Part shown: positions 23,190 through 31,683 of the stretch, one piece after another
Layout: every line of letters begins with the position of its first letter
Numbering within the stretch: the first letter of the stretch is position 1
Assembly (NCBI GenBank): GCA_044226525.1
Contig: JBGAGV010000003.1
Location: forward strand, 310,001-374,000
Length of the DNA stretch: 64,000 bases
Direction: 5' to 3'
Source of the DNA: VFJQ01 sp044226525
GTDB lineage: Bacteria > Verrucomicrobiota > Verrucomicrobiia > Chthoniobacterales > Chthoniobacteraceae
Program-made: the position numbers and the translations under genes
The notes under the pieces: model-generated
What the model saw: only the letters and a program-made list of their open reading frames with translations
The model's database searches: none
Told to the model about the DNA's origin: nothing

Positions 23190-23837
23190 TCACCATCGCT
23201 TGAGCCAGCCTGCGGTGCCGTATTTCTCGGCGGCCAAGGCAGTGGCCTCTGCCCGCAGACGTTCCGGAAGAGGAAACGAAGCAACTTTTTCGGCAAGGCG
23301 GTTCGCGAGGAGGGAGGCAAGGCTAAAGTCACAGACGATGCCTTGGACGCTGCCTTGATGGAGTAAACCATGCTGGCCCCGTCGCTGAGCGGCTCCAGCG
23401 ACTTTGCGACCAGCGAGAAGCACGTCAGCCACAACGGGGTGTGCGAAGCACGCGGGAGCATCGCCTTCATCGGCCTCGGCGAGAGCCGCTTCCGGCAGCA
23501 ACGCGGCAAGGGCAAAATGCACGACGCGATAGGATTCGCGAACAGCGCACCGAGCAAACGGATACGTCGCCGGGACGACGAGCGTGTAGGTGAAATCTTC
23601 GCCGTGCGGCACTTCCCCGCCACCAGTCCAGCGGCGCACGGGCACTCGGCCCGGCCAGCGCGCCACGACTTCGCGATGACGACCGAAGTAACCGAAGGAC
23701 ACACTCGGCTCGGCCCACCGATACACGCGCAACGTCGGATGCTCAACCGTGCGCAAAATCACTTCATCAATCGCCATGTTCAGCGCGCCGTCGTGCGGCG
23801 TGTCATCCATGTAGAGATCGAGGTGGGAGAAGAGCAT
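23190..23837 (-). CDS. Lipoate-protein ligase A-like protein
   Basis: A 215-residue member of the biotin/lipoate ligase fold. It opens MLFSHLDLYMDDTPHDGALN then MAIDEVIL, continues LRVYRWAEPSVSFGYFGRH and PVRRWTGGGEVPHGEDFTYTLV (the RRxTGGG motif), and has the candidate catalytic lysine in LLAGRKVAGAAQRR. At 215 residues it lacks the C-terminal accessory domain of full-length LplA, so it may be an octanoyl/lipoyl transferase that works with a partner. The ATG at 23837 is preferred over a TTG 21 bases upstream. It is divergent from parB with 158 bases between them. Confidence 0.85.
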   Translation of the reverse strand: MLFSHLDLYMDDTPHDGALNMAIDEVILRTVEHPTLRVYRWAEPSVSFGYFGRHREVVARWPGRVPVRRWTGGGEVPHGEDFTYTLVVPATYPFARCAVRESYRVVHFALAALLPEAALAEADEGDAPACFAHPVVADVLLAGRKVAGAAQRRGQHGLLHQGSVQGIVCDFSLASLLANRLAEKVASFPLPERLRAEATALAAEKYGTAGWLKRW

Positions 23838-23995
23838 TGAAACAGAACTCGGGATCAAGATGAGGGATTCTGTAGCGAATCGCCAGGCTTCGCTCGATCA
23901 TTTCGTTCGCAGGCTCCCGATTCCGACACCCGACTCTGCTTTCTCCTTTTCTCCGCATTGCATTTCCCGGGCACTCGGCTTAGCTCGGCGCCCTC

Positions 23996-24898
23996 ATGGC
24001 CAAAGCAGCACTCGGCAAAGGGCTTGGCGCCCTGATCAGCACGAGGCCAGCGTCCCCGCTGGTCTCCCCCACGCCTGCCGTCGAAAACGGCGAACGCGTG
24101 CAGCTCGTCACGCTTGATCGCATTGTCGCGTCGCCTTTCCAGCCCCGCACCGTTTTCCGCGACGAACACCTCGAAGAACTTGTTTCGTCGATCAAGGAGC
24201 ACGGCATCATTCAGCCACTGATCGTCCGTCTGAGGGGTGATCGCTTTGAACTGATCGCGGGCGAACGGCGCTGGCGTGCGTCGCAGAAAGCAGGGCTCAC
24301 CGAAGCACCGATCATCGTGCGCGAAGCGAGTGATCGCGACGTGCTCGAGCTGGCGCTGATCGAAAATCTCCAGCGCGAAGATCTCAACCCGATCGAAGAA
24401 GCCCGGGCGTTCGCGCGCCTGGCGAAAGAATTTGGCGAGAAGCAGGAAGAGATCGCACAAAAGGTCGGCAAGAGCCGCGCGGCGGTGGCGAATTCCATGC
24501 GCCTGCTGGAACTTGATGAGCAGGTGCAAGGCTGGCTGGTGCAGGACCGTGTGTCGGTCGGCCACGCCAAAGTGTTGCTCTCGCTTAAGACGCACGAAGA
24601 GCAACGATTGCTCGCGGAGGAAATCATCAAGCGCAGCCTCACCGTGCGCGCGGCGGAAAAACTGGTCGCGGAACATTTCGACAAGAGCGGTGCGGTGAAG
24701 CCGACGCGCAGCGTCACGACGGCGAGCGCCGGGCTATCACCAGCGCTGGCCCATCTGCAGAATCGCCTTCAGCAACATCTCGCCACGCACGTTGAACTTC
24801 ATCACGGACCAAAGCGCGGGCGCATCGAAATCGAATACTACGGAAACGACGACCTGCAGCGACTGTTGCAGGCCATCGGGCTGCCGGAAGAACGCTAG
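23996..24898 (+). CDS. parB: ParB/Spo0J-type chromosome partition protein
   Basis: A 300-residue ParB. The N-terminal KGLGALIS motif, which in other ParBs contacts ParA, is at about 8-15. The CTP-binding domain contains PFQPRTVF, EELVSSIKEHGIIQPLIVR and the GERRWRA box at 89-95. The central helix-turn-helix (about 135-165, EEIAQKVGKSRAAVANSMRLLEL) recognises parS, and a C-terminal dimerisation domain ends at LQRLLQAIGLPEER. Alone among typical partition loci, no parA is adjacent: upstream is a divergent lipoate-ligase-like gene. No parS palindrome (tgtttcacgtgaaaca-like) was noticed. The M28 peptidase gene starts 2 bases after its stop. Confidence 0.95.
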   Translation: MAKAALGKGLGALISTRPASPLVSPTPAVENGERVQLVTLDRIVASPFQPRTVFRDEHLEELVSSIKEHGIIQPLIVRLRGDRFELIAGERRWRASQKAGLTEAPIIVREASDRDVLELALIENLQREDLNPIEEARAFARLAKEFGEKQEEIAQKVGKSRAAVANSMRLLELDEQVQGWLVQDRVSVGHAKVLLSLKTHEEQRLLAEEIIKRSLTVRAAEKLVAEHFDKSGAVKPTRSVTTASAGLSPALAHLQNRLQQHLATHVELHHGPKRGRIEIEYYGNDDLQRLLQAIGLPEER

Positions 24899-24900
24899 GC

Positions 24901-25974
24901 GTGCCGGGGTTCAAGGGCGTGCGATTTAGATTGATGCCGGTGCTGATGGCGATGCTCGCCACAGCCTGCGGCCCCAAGTCAAAGCCTGCAGCTCAAGCAC
25001 CCGAGCCGCCCCCGGAAGCCGAAGCCATCTCGGAAGTGACTCCGATACCAGCGCCGCCAAAATCGAAACCCGCGCTGACAAAGCCGGCGACTTCCAAACC
25101 AGCGGCAAAAGCAACTCCATCCGCACATGTCGCGGTGAGCACCCAGCCGCCACCGGCCACCTTGTGGAAGGAATTTTCCGGCGATCGTGCCTGGCGAACG
25201 GTGAAGCAACTGGTGGAAGTCGGGCCGCGACCGTCAGGATCGATGGAGAACGGGCGCACGCGAGCCATGCTCACCTCAGCTCTGCGCAGTCTGGCGTGGG
25301 AGGTGGAAGAACAGCCGTTTACGGTGAAGACCCCGCGTGGCGACATTGCCGGAGTGAATCTGATCGCGCGCTTTTCTGCCGATGGTGCGCGACCTGTCCC
25401 GCGCACCCCGCGCGGGATCGTTCTCGGCGCGCACTACGACACTCGCTACTTCAGCACGATCCGATTTGTCGGCGCGAATGACGGAGCGAGCGGCCCAGCC
25501 GTGCTGGTGGAAGCGGCACGGGTGTTGTCGCTTGAGCCGCAGCTTGCCGCACAGGTGTTGATCGTCTTTTTCGATGCGAGTGAACCGCGCAGCCAGTTCA
25601 CGCCGGAAGATGGTCTTGCGGGCAGCAAGTTTTTCGCGAAAAGCGAAAATCCGCGCCGCGCCGCGATCCTGCACGCCGTGGGCGATGCAGGCGGACCGCT
25701 CACGTTGCCGCCGGGCACAGCCATCGAATTACTCGCCGATCTGCGCGACGCGAAGCCGGCTCTCACCGCAGCACCACAGTTCGAATCCGCAATCGTGAAA
25801 CTGTGGGGAGACCATCTACCACTCGGTCCGGGGGCGTTGCTGCTGGGGAACTATGATTATCTCTCCCGCTATACGCAGGACGATACGCTGGAACAGGTGA
25901 ATCCCGCCACCTTGGCAAGCGTGGGGGAACTGACGGTGTGGCTGGCGAAGCGTTGGGCTAGCCAGGCGAAGTAG
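24901..25974 (+). CDS. M28 family metallopeptidase-like lipoprotein (glutaminyl-cyclase-like)
   Basis: A 357-residue protein with a lipoprotein signal (MPVLMAMLATAC, lipidated Cys at 23) and a long Pro/Lys/Ala-rich linker to about residue 85. The catalytic domain resembles M28 peptidases and bacterial glutaminyl cyclases: GAHYDTRYF (H178, D180), GANDGASG (D194), VFFDASEP where a metal-binding Glu is usual, AVGDAGG, and the closing WGDHLPLGPGALLLGNYDY with the last His. VGPRPSGS near 108 is also typical. It is probably anchored in the outer or inner membrane facing the periplasm. The start is GTG, 2 bases after parB, so it is likely co-transcribed, though the functional link is unclear. Confidence 0.82.
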   Translation: MPGFKGVRFRLMPVLMAMLATACGPKSKPAAQAPEPPPEAEAISEVTPIPAPPKSKPALTKPATSKPAAKATPSAHVAVSTQPPPATLWKEFSGDRAWRTVKQLVEVGPRPSGSMENGRTRAMLTSALRSLAWEVEEQPFTVKTPRGDIAGVNLIARFSADGARPVPRTPRGIVLGAHYDTRYFSTIRFVGANDGASGPAVLVEAARVLSLEPQLAAQVLIVFFDASEPRSQFTPEDGLAGSKFFAKSENPRRAAILHAVGDAGGPLTLPPGTAIELLADLRDAKPALTAAPQFESAIVKLWGDHLPLGPGALLLGNYDYLSRYTQDDTLEQVNPATLASVGELTVWLAKRWASQAK

Positions 25975-26116
25975 GTCGGCGGCTCTGCTTTTTCAACTCC
26001 ATCTGCTTCGTTTTTGGCTGGGAAGAAAGAAGGAGAAGCAGAGCCCGGCCACTACACCTCTCGACAGTCCCAAACTCACGGCTTCCCACCTATTTCTCCC
26101 TCGCTACCACTCCCTC

Positions 26117-27331
26117 ATGACGAAACTCCTCCCCGCCGTTTTCCTCGCCTCTCTCCTTTCTCCTCTGGCGGCAGCGGAATGGAAAGTGACCATCCATGCC
26201 GGGCCAGCAGATCGTAACGGCAGCGTCGTTTCCTTCCGTGCCCCCGAAGGCTGCAAGGGCTCCGTGGCACTCCGCAGCGAAGACGGAAAGACAGTGACCG
26301 CGCAAGTGCAGGGAGAACGCGTGATCTTTATCGAGCCGCAACTCGCGGCGGGGCAATCGAAGACATATACGCTGGCCAGCACGGACGCGGCGCCGGACAG
26401 CATCAAGGTCGAGCCGGCAGGCGACGTTTTAAAATTCGCGACCGCGGACGGGCATCCGCTTTTCGACTATCAGATGAGGGCAGGGCCGGTGCCCGAAGGC
26501 GTGTCCGACATCTTCCGTCACGGTGCACATCTACATCCGGTGTTCAGCCCGTCAGGCAAGGTGGTTACGGGGAATCACCCGCCGGATCATCGCTGGCATC
26601 GCGGAATCTGGTTTGCGTGGACCGACACGGATTTCGAAGGACGCCATCCCGATTTCTGGAACATGGGCAAAGGCCCCGGTGGCGACAAGGCGGGCGACAA
26701 ACTCCTGGCTGAAGTGCGTTTCGCAGGACTGACGAAGTCGTGGGGCGGACCGGTGCAGGCCGGATTCGTGAGCGAACACCGCTTCATCGATCACACCAGC
26801 GGAGCGGAGAAAGACGTGCTGAAAGAACGCTGGGCCGTGCGGACTTATCGCGTGCAGGCGACCGGGCACGCTGCAAATTTCATCGACCTCGAATCGGCCC
26901 AGACGTGCGCGGGTGAGATAGCGCTCAACCTGCCAAAGTATCACTACGGCGGACTCGGCGTGCGCGGGAACGCGCAGTGGGATCCCGTCGATGCCGCCAC
27001 GATGCTGACCTCCAACGGCGACGACCGAACCAAGGGTGATTCGACCAAGGCGAAATGGGTTCACATGGGAGGCAAGGTCGATGGCCAGCCGACGGGCATG
27101 GCCGTGCTGATCCATCCAGGCAATTTCCGCTTTCCCCAACCGTTGCGCCTCAATCCCAAAAACCCACAGCTCTGTGTGGCGCCTTCGCAGGATGGCGATT
27201 GGAGCATCGAGCCGGGCAAGCCCTACGTGTCGCGTTATCGCATCGTGGTGAGCGACGGCCCCGCCGATGCGGCCTGGCTGGAAAAACTTTGGCAGGATTA
27301 CGCTGCGCCCGTCACCACCGAGGTGAAATGA
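26117..27331 (+). CDS. Exported DUF6807 (PmoA-like) protein
   Basis: A 404-residue protein with a Sec signal peptide (MTKLLPAVFLASLLSPLAAA). The body matches the DUF6807 family, often mislabelled methane oxygenase PmoA: PLFDYQMRAGPVPEG, the HPVFSPSGKVVTGNHPPDH block, HRWHRGIWFAWTDTDFEGR, and later YHYGGLGVRG and ADGHPLFDY-type strands. These proteins are common near carbohydrate-active enzymes in Verrucomicrobiota and Planctomycetota; their activity is not established. The multiple His residues (HPPDHRWHRG) could bind a metal, by inference. Its stop overlaps the start of a broken pectate lyase gene (ATGA), fitting a role in plant-polysaccharide use. Confidence 0.82.
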   Translation: MTKLLPAVFLASLLSPLAAAEWKVTIHAGPADRNGSVVSFRAPEGCKGSVALRSEDGKTVTAQVQGERVIFIEPQLAAGQSKTYTLASTDAAPDSIKVEPAGDVLKFATADGHPLFDYQMRAGPVPEGVSDIFRHGAHLHPVFSPSGKVVTGNHPPDHRWHRGIWFAWTDTDFEGRHPDFWNMGKGPGGDKAGDKLLAEVRFAGLTKSWGGPVQAGFVSEHRFIDHTSGAEKDVLKERWAVRTYRVQATGHAANFIDLESAQTCAGEIALNLPKYHYGGLGVRGNAQWDPVDAATMLTSNGDDRTKGDSTKAKWVHMGGKVDGQPTGMAVLIHPGNFRFPQPLRLNPKNPQLCVAPSQDGDWSIEPGKPYVSRYRIVVSDGPADAAWLEKLWQDYAAPVTTEVK

Positions 27332-28142
27332 AAGCGGCGCTCCCGCTCGCCCTGCTGCTGCCAGTCTGCGCGCGGGGCGCGGAGCAGACACCGGCTTTCC
27401 CCGGCGCAGAAGGTGCCGGAATGTGGACCACGGGCGGACGCGGCGGGACGGTCGTGCACGTCACGAACCTGAACGCCTCCGGCCCGGACTCGTTGGCCGA
27501 CGCAGTGAGCGCGGGCCATCGCATCATCGTGTTCGACGTCTCGGGCATCATCGATCTTTCGGGCAAAAAGAAGGGCGGAAAAATCGCCATCGAACATCCG
27601 AACATTACCATCGCTGGACAGACCGCGCCCGGCGAAGGCATCTGCCTCAAGGGCGGTTGCCTGGATATCTCAGCCGACAATGTGATCGTGCGCCATATCC
27701 GATCGCGACGCGGATGGAATCACGAAGGCGACACGGGCGATGCCATCGAAGTGAAACCGGTCACGCTGGGTGAAGCACAGAAGACCCGCGGCCAGACGGA
27801 CGACCCACAGGGCCGCAATACGACCATGGTCTGCGTTTCCACCACGGTCTCCCGCGCGCGCGTCCGGGGCAGGCTGGCGAATGGAAGATCGCCCGCAGCG
27901 GCAGCACGACACTCCCGCTCACCGTGACCTATGAAATTTCGGGCTCCGCGAAGGCGGGAGAGGATTTCACTGCTCTGCCTGGGACGGTCACGATTCCGGC
28001 CGAAAAAAACAGCATCCTCATGCAACTCGAGCCCATTTCATCGGCTCACGACGACTCCGTCGTGGTGCTGAGCTTGAAGGTGGAAGAGACCGCGTTTTCC
28101 GTCGGTTGCCCAGCGGCTTCGCTGGTCGTGATCCGGCGTTGA
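27328..28142 (+). pseudogene. Pectate lyase remnant with internal deletion and frameshift
   Basis: The first part (from ATG at 27328) encodes a signal peptide and the N-terminal third of a PL1-type pectate lyase: FPGAEGAGMWTTGGRGGTVV, LNASGPDSLADAVSAGHRI, NITIAGQTAPGEGICLKGG and NVIVRHIRSRRG. At about 27800-27865 the similarity stops; this frame ends at 27927. In another frame, PGQAGEWKIARSGSTTLPLT and VTYEISGSAKAGEDFTALPG (about 27864-28142) form a Calx-beta-like C-terminal domain normally found behind such enzymes. The catalytic middle of the beta-helix is gone. So this is a decayed gene, not two genes. It remains coupled to the DUF6807 gene by an ATGA overlap. Confidence 0.8.
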
Positions 28143-28371
28143 ACCGGCGCCCGGGTTGGGCGCGAAAGCCACCAGTGTCCGGTAAGTTGCCGACAAGGAC
28201 GCACGCCCTCGCGACCCGGATTCTCGACACTCACCCACCGAAAGACTCATCACTCTCGACTTTTCTTCATTCGAATTGCACTTTTTCCTTCCCAAGCGGT
28301 TGGACACCGTCGAGAAAACGGCCACTTTTCCCCCTAACAAAAGAAGCCTTCACTCCAGCTACCCCTCCTTC

Positions 28372-28932
28372 ATGAAGACACTCACGCTCGCTCTCCTTTC
28401 TCTGGCTGCGTTTTCCGCCAGCGCCATGGCCCAGGCCGTGGTCAGCCCAGCCTCCATCAAGCTCGGCAAGGTGGAGCCCTCCTTCGCCAACACGCCCGAA
28501 TATCAGATCACCGGCGGCCAGAACAAACGCTACAAGCTGGCCAAATGGTTCGAGATCGAGATCAGCTACGACACCATGGCTGAGGAAATCGATGAACTGA
28601 CCTTCAAGTTCACGGCCTTGATCGAGAAGAAGCTGCTCGATGGCGAAGTGACCTATGTGAACATCGCCAAGGGCAAAGACCACTACGCCGTGATGTATGT
28701 CTCGCCGAAGGCCCTCGAAAAGCTCACCGGCGGCAAGCCGCTGACCCCGGCTTCGGTCGAGAACGTCTGGGTGGAAATCAATCGCCAGGGCCAGGTCCTC
28801 GGCCGGGCAAGCTTTAAGCCCGGCGCGGCACCGAACCTGCCTCACATCCCCGGTCTGGTGCTGAACAAGAGCCAGACGCCGTTCGCCCCGCTCTACTACG
28901 ATCGCTACGAAGAAATCAAAGCGACTCGCTGA
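28372..28932 (+). CDS. Amuc_1102 family pilus-like protein
   Basis: A 186-residue exported protein: MKTLTLALLSLAAFSASAMAQ is a Sec signal peptide. The mature part opens AVVSPASIKLGKVEPSFANT and is beta-rich, with EIEISYDTMAEEIDELTFKF and KDHYAVMYVSPKALEKL. It resembles Akkermansia Amuc_1102, the first member of a five-gene pilus-like operon, and the four genes that follow are the expected partners in the expected order. It lies 24 bases upstream of the PilM-like gene. Function is unknown; it is presumably a periplasmic or surface component of the assembly. The ATG at 28372 is chosen because it starts the signal peptide. Confidence 0.85.
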   Translation: MKTLTLALLSLAAFSASAMAQAVVSPASIKLGKVEPSFANTPEYQITGGQNKRYKLAKWFEIEISYDTMAEEIDELTFKFTALIEKKLLDGEVTYVNIAKGKDHYAVMYVSPKALEKLTGGKPLTPASVENVWVEINRQGQVLGRASFKPGAAPNLPHIPGLVLNKSQTPFAPLYYDRYEEIKATR

Positions 28933-28956
28933 TTTTCGCCTCTTTCCTTATCCTCG

Positions 28957-30705
28957 ATGGCAGCATCCAATCGCATTTTCGCGCTCGACCTCGGCACCCA
29001 GACGGTCGCGCTCGCTGAGTTCCACTCCGAGAAAGATGGCGGGCTCATTCTGACCAACTACAAGACGGCGGAATTGCTCGGCGATCCGGCGGTCGATGCC
29101 ACGCGCAATGCGCAGGCCAAGATCGTCATCGGCGAACTGGTCGCCGGTCTCGGGATCAAGGGAACCAAGGTCAACTTCGCCGTCTCGGCCCAGTCGGTCT
29201 TCACCCGCTTCGTCAAGCTCCCCAGCGTTGGCGAAGAACAGGTGGCCGACATCGTCAAGTTCGAGGCCCAGCAGAACGTCCCCTTCCCCATCGACGAAGT
29301 CGTCTGGGATTACCAGCTCGTCGATCAGGGCAATTCGTCCGAAGTCGAAGTCGTGCTGGTCGCTATCAAGAGCGATCTGCTGGATGAAATCAACGACGCC
29401 GTCGAAGGTGGCAGCCTCAAAACCGAGGTGGTGGATGTGTCGCCGATGGCCATCTACAACGCCTTCCGCTTCAACTATAGCGACGTCGATGGCTGCTCGC
29501 TCATCATCGATATCGGCGCGCGCACCACGAATTTGATTTTCGTCGAGCCGCGCAAGGTTTTCTCGCGCTCGATCCCGATCGGCGGCTCGAAGATCACCGA
29601 GGCGATTGCCAAGGACTTCAACGAGAGTTTTGCCGAAGCCGAAGAACGCAAGCGCAATGGGGCATTCGTCTCACTGGGTGGCACTTACGAAGACCCGGAC
29701 GATCCGGATCTGGCGCGGGTATCCAAGATCATCCGTAACACGATGACCCGCCTGCACTCGGAAATCTCCCGTTCCATCAGCTTCTACCGGGCACAGCAGA
29801 AGGGCTCGGCGGTGTCGCGCATCTTCCTGTGCGGCGGCACGGCCACGCTCCCCTACATGCGGGAGTTCTTCCACGAGAAGCTGCTGATGCCGGTCGAGTT
29901 CTTTAATCCGCTCCGTAACGTAACGGTCGGCCCGAACCTCAGCACCGAGGACATCAGCCACCGGGCGCATACTCTTGGTGAAATGGTGGGTCTTGCCCTC
30001 CGTGGCGCGCTCGATTGCCCGATGGCGCTCAATCTGCGCCCGGCCAGCGTCGTCAAGCGGGTGCGCACGGCCGCGCAAGTGCCGTATTTCATTCTCGCGG
30101 GTGTCAGCCTCTGGCTGATTCTGGCCGGCTTCTGGCTCTATTACGACAAGGCCGCCGCAGCCACCCAGCAGGTGGTGGACAACGACGTCTCCCTCCGCGT
30201 GAGTCAGCTCACCTCGGCTCGCGATAAGATCAAGGGCGTCGAGACCGCAATCAAGAAACAGGAAGAAGTCGCTCAGCCGCTGCTTCAAGCGGTCGAAGAC
30301 CGCGAGCTGTGGACGAAGATCGTGGACGAGATTTACAGCCGCCTGCCGAACGAATTCGTCTGGGTGACCAGCTACGAGCGCGTAGTGGAAAAGAACGCGC
30401 CGAGAGCGGCCACCCCGGCGCCCGGAAAACCCGGCAACTCCGCGCAGCCACCACCACCCGCCGGTCCCACCTTCCTGGTCAAGGGCCTCTACCTTGAAAA
30501 CCCGGCCAGCACCGGTGTCGTGGATCAGTTTGTGGACAAACTCAACGAGTCACCGCTCTTCTCCGTCGATAAGGAGAAAATGACCCGCACCACGCCGACC
30601 GACGCGGATTGGGCTTATCCCTATTCCTTCCCGTTGGTCATCAAGCTCAAGCTTCCCGAACCTGCCAAGGGGGACAAGAAAGCGGGCGCAACCAAAACCC
30701 CTTGA
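28957..30705 (+). CDS. Amuc_1101 family PilM-PilN-like fusion protein
   Basis: A 582-residue protein. Residues 1-350 form a PilM/FtsA-like actin-fold ATPase domain: IFALDLGTQTVALAEF (phosphate 1), LIIDIGARTTNLIFVEP (phosphate 2) and IFLCGGTATLPYMREF (adenosine loop). One transmembrane helix follows (about 373-395, VPYFILAGVSLWLILAGFWLYY), then a coiled coil (about 400-445) and a PilN-like periplasmic domain ending in a Lys-rich tail. In classical type IV pili PilM is cytoplasmic and binds the short tail of PilN; here both are one polypeptide. It probably sits at the inner-membrane base of the assembly. A 6-base gap separates it from the next gene. Confidence 0.9.
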   Translation: MAASNRIFALDLGTQTVALAEFHSEKDGGLILTNYKTAELLGDPAVDATRNAQAKIVIGELVAGLGIKGTKVNFAVSAQSVFTRFVKLPSVGEEQVADIVKFEAQQNVPFPIDEVVWDYQLVDQGNSSEVEVVLVAIKSDLLDEINDAVEGGSLKTEVVDVSPMAIYNAFRFNYSDVDGCSLIIDIGARTTNLIFVEPRKVFSRSIPIGGSKITEAIAKDFNESFAEAEERKRNGAFVSLGGTYEDPDDPDLARVSKIIRNTMTRLHSEISRSISFYRAQQKGSAVSRIFLCGGTATLPYMREFFHEKLLMPVEFFNPLRNVTVGPNLSTEDISHRAHTLGEMVGLALRGALDCPMALNLRPASVVKRVRTAAQVPYFILAGVSLWLILAGFWLYYDKAAAATQQVVDNDVSLRVSQLTSARDKIKGVETAIKKQEEVAQPLLQAVEDRELWTKIVDEIYSRLPNEFVWVTSYERVVEKNAPRAATPAPGKPGNSAQPPPPAGPTFLVKGLYLENPASTGVVDQFVDKLNESPLFSVDKEKMTRTTPTDADWAYPYSFPLVIKLKLPEPAKGDKKAGATKTP

Positions 30706-30711
30706 TCACCG

Positions 30712-31680
30712 ATGAAAGACAATAAATTTCTCACCGGCTTTTTGATCGTGACCCTGCTGGGCGCAGGCGTATTCGGCTTCCTTCTCTTTCAGGCGAAGGG
30801 CAAATACAATGACGCGACCAACGCCTACAACGACAAGATCAACGAGCTTCAGACGTTACAGGGCGGCAAGCCCTATCCCAACGAGTCCAACTTCAAGAAG
30901 GAGCAGGAACTCCAGAAGCAGCATCAGGAAGCCATCAATACCCTTCAGACCCAGCTCTCGAAGGCGGAACTGCCGGTCGAGCCGCTGACTCCGGAAAAGT
31001 TTCAGGATAACCTCCGCGAAGCCATCAAGGCCGTCACGACACTGGCTGCCAAGCAGGGCACTGAGATCGAAAACGGTAAAATGACGCTCGGTTTCGAGAT
31101 CTACACCACTCAGCCGCCCCGCCCCGAAGCGACACCGCAACTCGGCCGGATGCTTAAGGGCGTCGAAATGGTCGTGACCGATCTGTTGAATCAATCCCCC
31201 ACGAAAATCGCGGACATCAAGCGCGTCCCGATGCCCGAAGAAGGCAGCGTCGTTCCCGGCGCACCCAAACCGGCCGCCACGCCGGCGCCCAAACCCGGCG
31301 CACCCGCCGCGAAAAAGGTGGTGGAGGAACAGCCCTTGGTGAGGCGCTACCCCTTCGACCTGACGTTTGTCGCGCAGGAGCCGAAGTTCCAGAAGTTCAT
31401 CAATAACCTGGTGGCAAACAAGAAGCAGTTCTTCATTCCGGCTGCAGTTTCGGTGAGCAACGAAAATCCCAACGGCCCTTCCAAATCGGCTGGAACGTCA
31501 TCGGAGCCGCCTCCGCCACCTCCTGAAGGCGGCACCACCAGCACTCCGCCGCCTGAAACGACCAAATTCATCGTCGGAGAGGAAAAACTCAATGTGACCA
31601 TGCGAATCGAGTTGGTCGATTTCGCCGAACCTCCGGCGGAGAAGCCTGCCAAGTCCACCAAACCGGCCCCTGCCAAGTAA
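30712..31680 (+). CDS. Amuc_1100 family pilus-like (PilO-like) protein
   Basis: A 322-residue protein with an N-terminal membrane anchor (FLTGFLIVTLLGAGVFGFLLF), a coiled coil rich in Lys, Glu and Gln (about 28-85), a first alpha/beta domain (about 90-160), a Pro/Ala linker (AAPTPAPKPGAP-like, about 180-200) and a second domain around PLVRRYPFDLTFVAQEPKFQ. This layout is PilO-like and matches Akkermansia Amuc_1100, the protein known for signalling through host TLR2. A Pro-rich segment (SEPPPPPPEGG) and Pro/Lys tail are extra disordered regions. It is followed after 3 bases by the Amuc_1099-like gene. Confidence 0.88.
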   Translation: MKDNKFLTGFLIVTLLGAGVFGFLLFQAKGKYNDATNAYNDKINELQTLQGGKPYPNESNFKKEQELQKQHQEAINTLQTQLSKAELPVEPLTPEKFQDNLREAIKAVTTLAAKQGTEIENGKMTLGFEIYTTQPPRPEATPQLGRMLKGVEMVVTDLLNQSPTKIADIKRVPMPEEGSVVPGAPKPAATPAPKPGAPAAKKVVEEQPLVRRYPFDLTFVAQEPKFQKFINNLVANKKQFFIPAAVSVSNENPNGPSKSAGTSSEPPPPPPEGGTTSTPPPETTKFIVGEEKLNVTMRIELVDFAEPPAEKPAKSTKPAPAK

Positions 31681-31683
31681 GCC

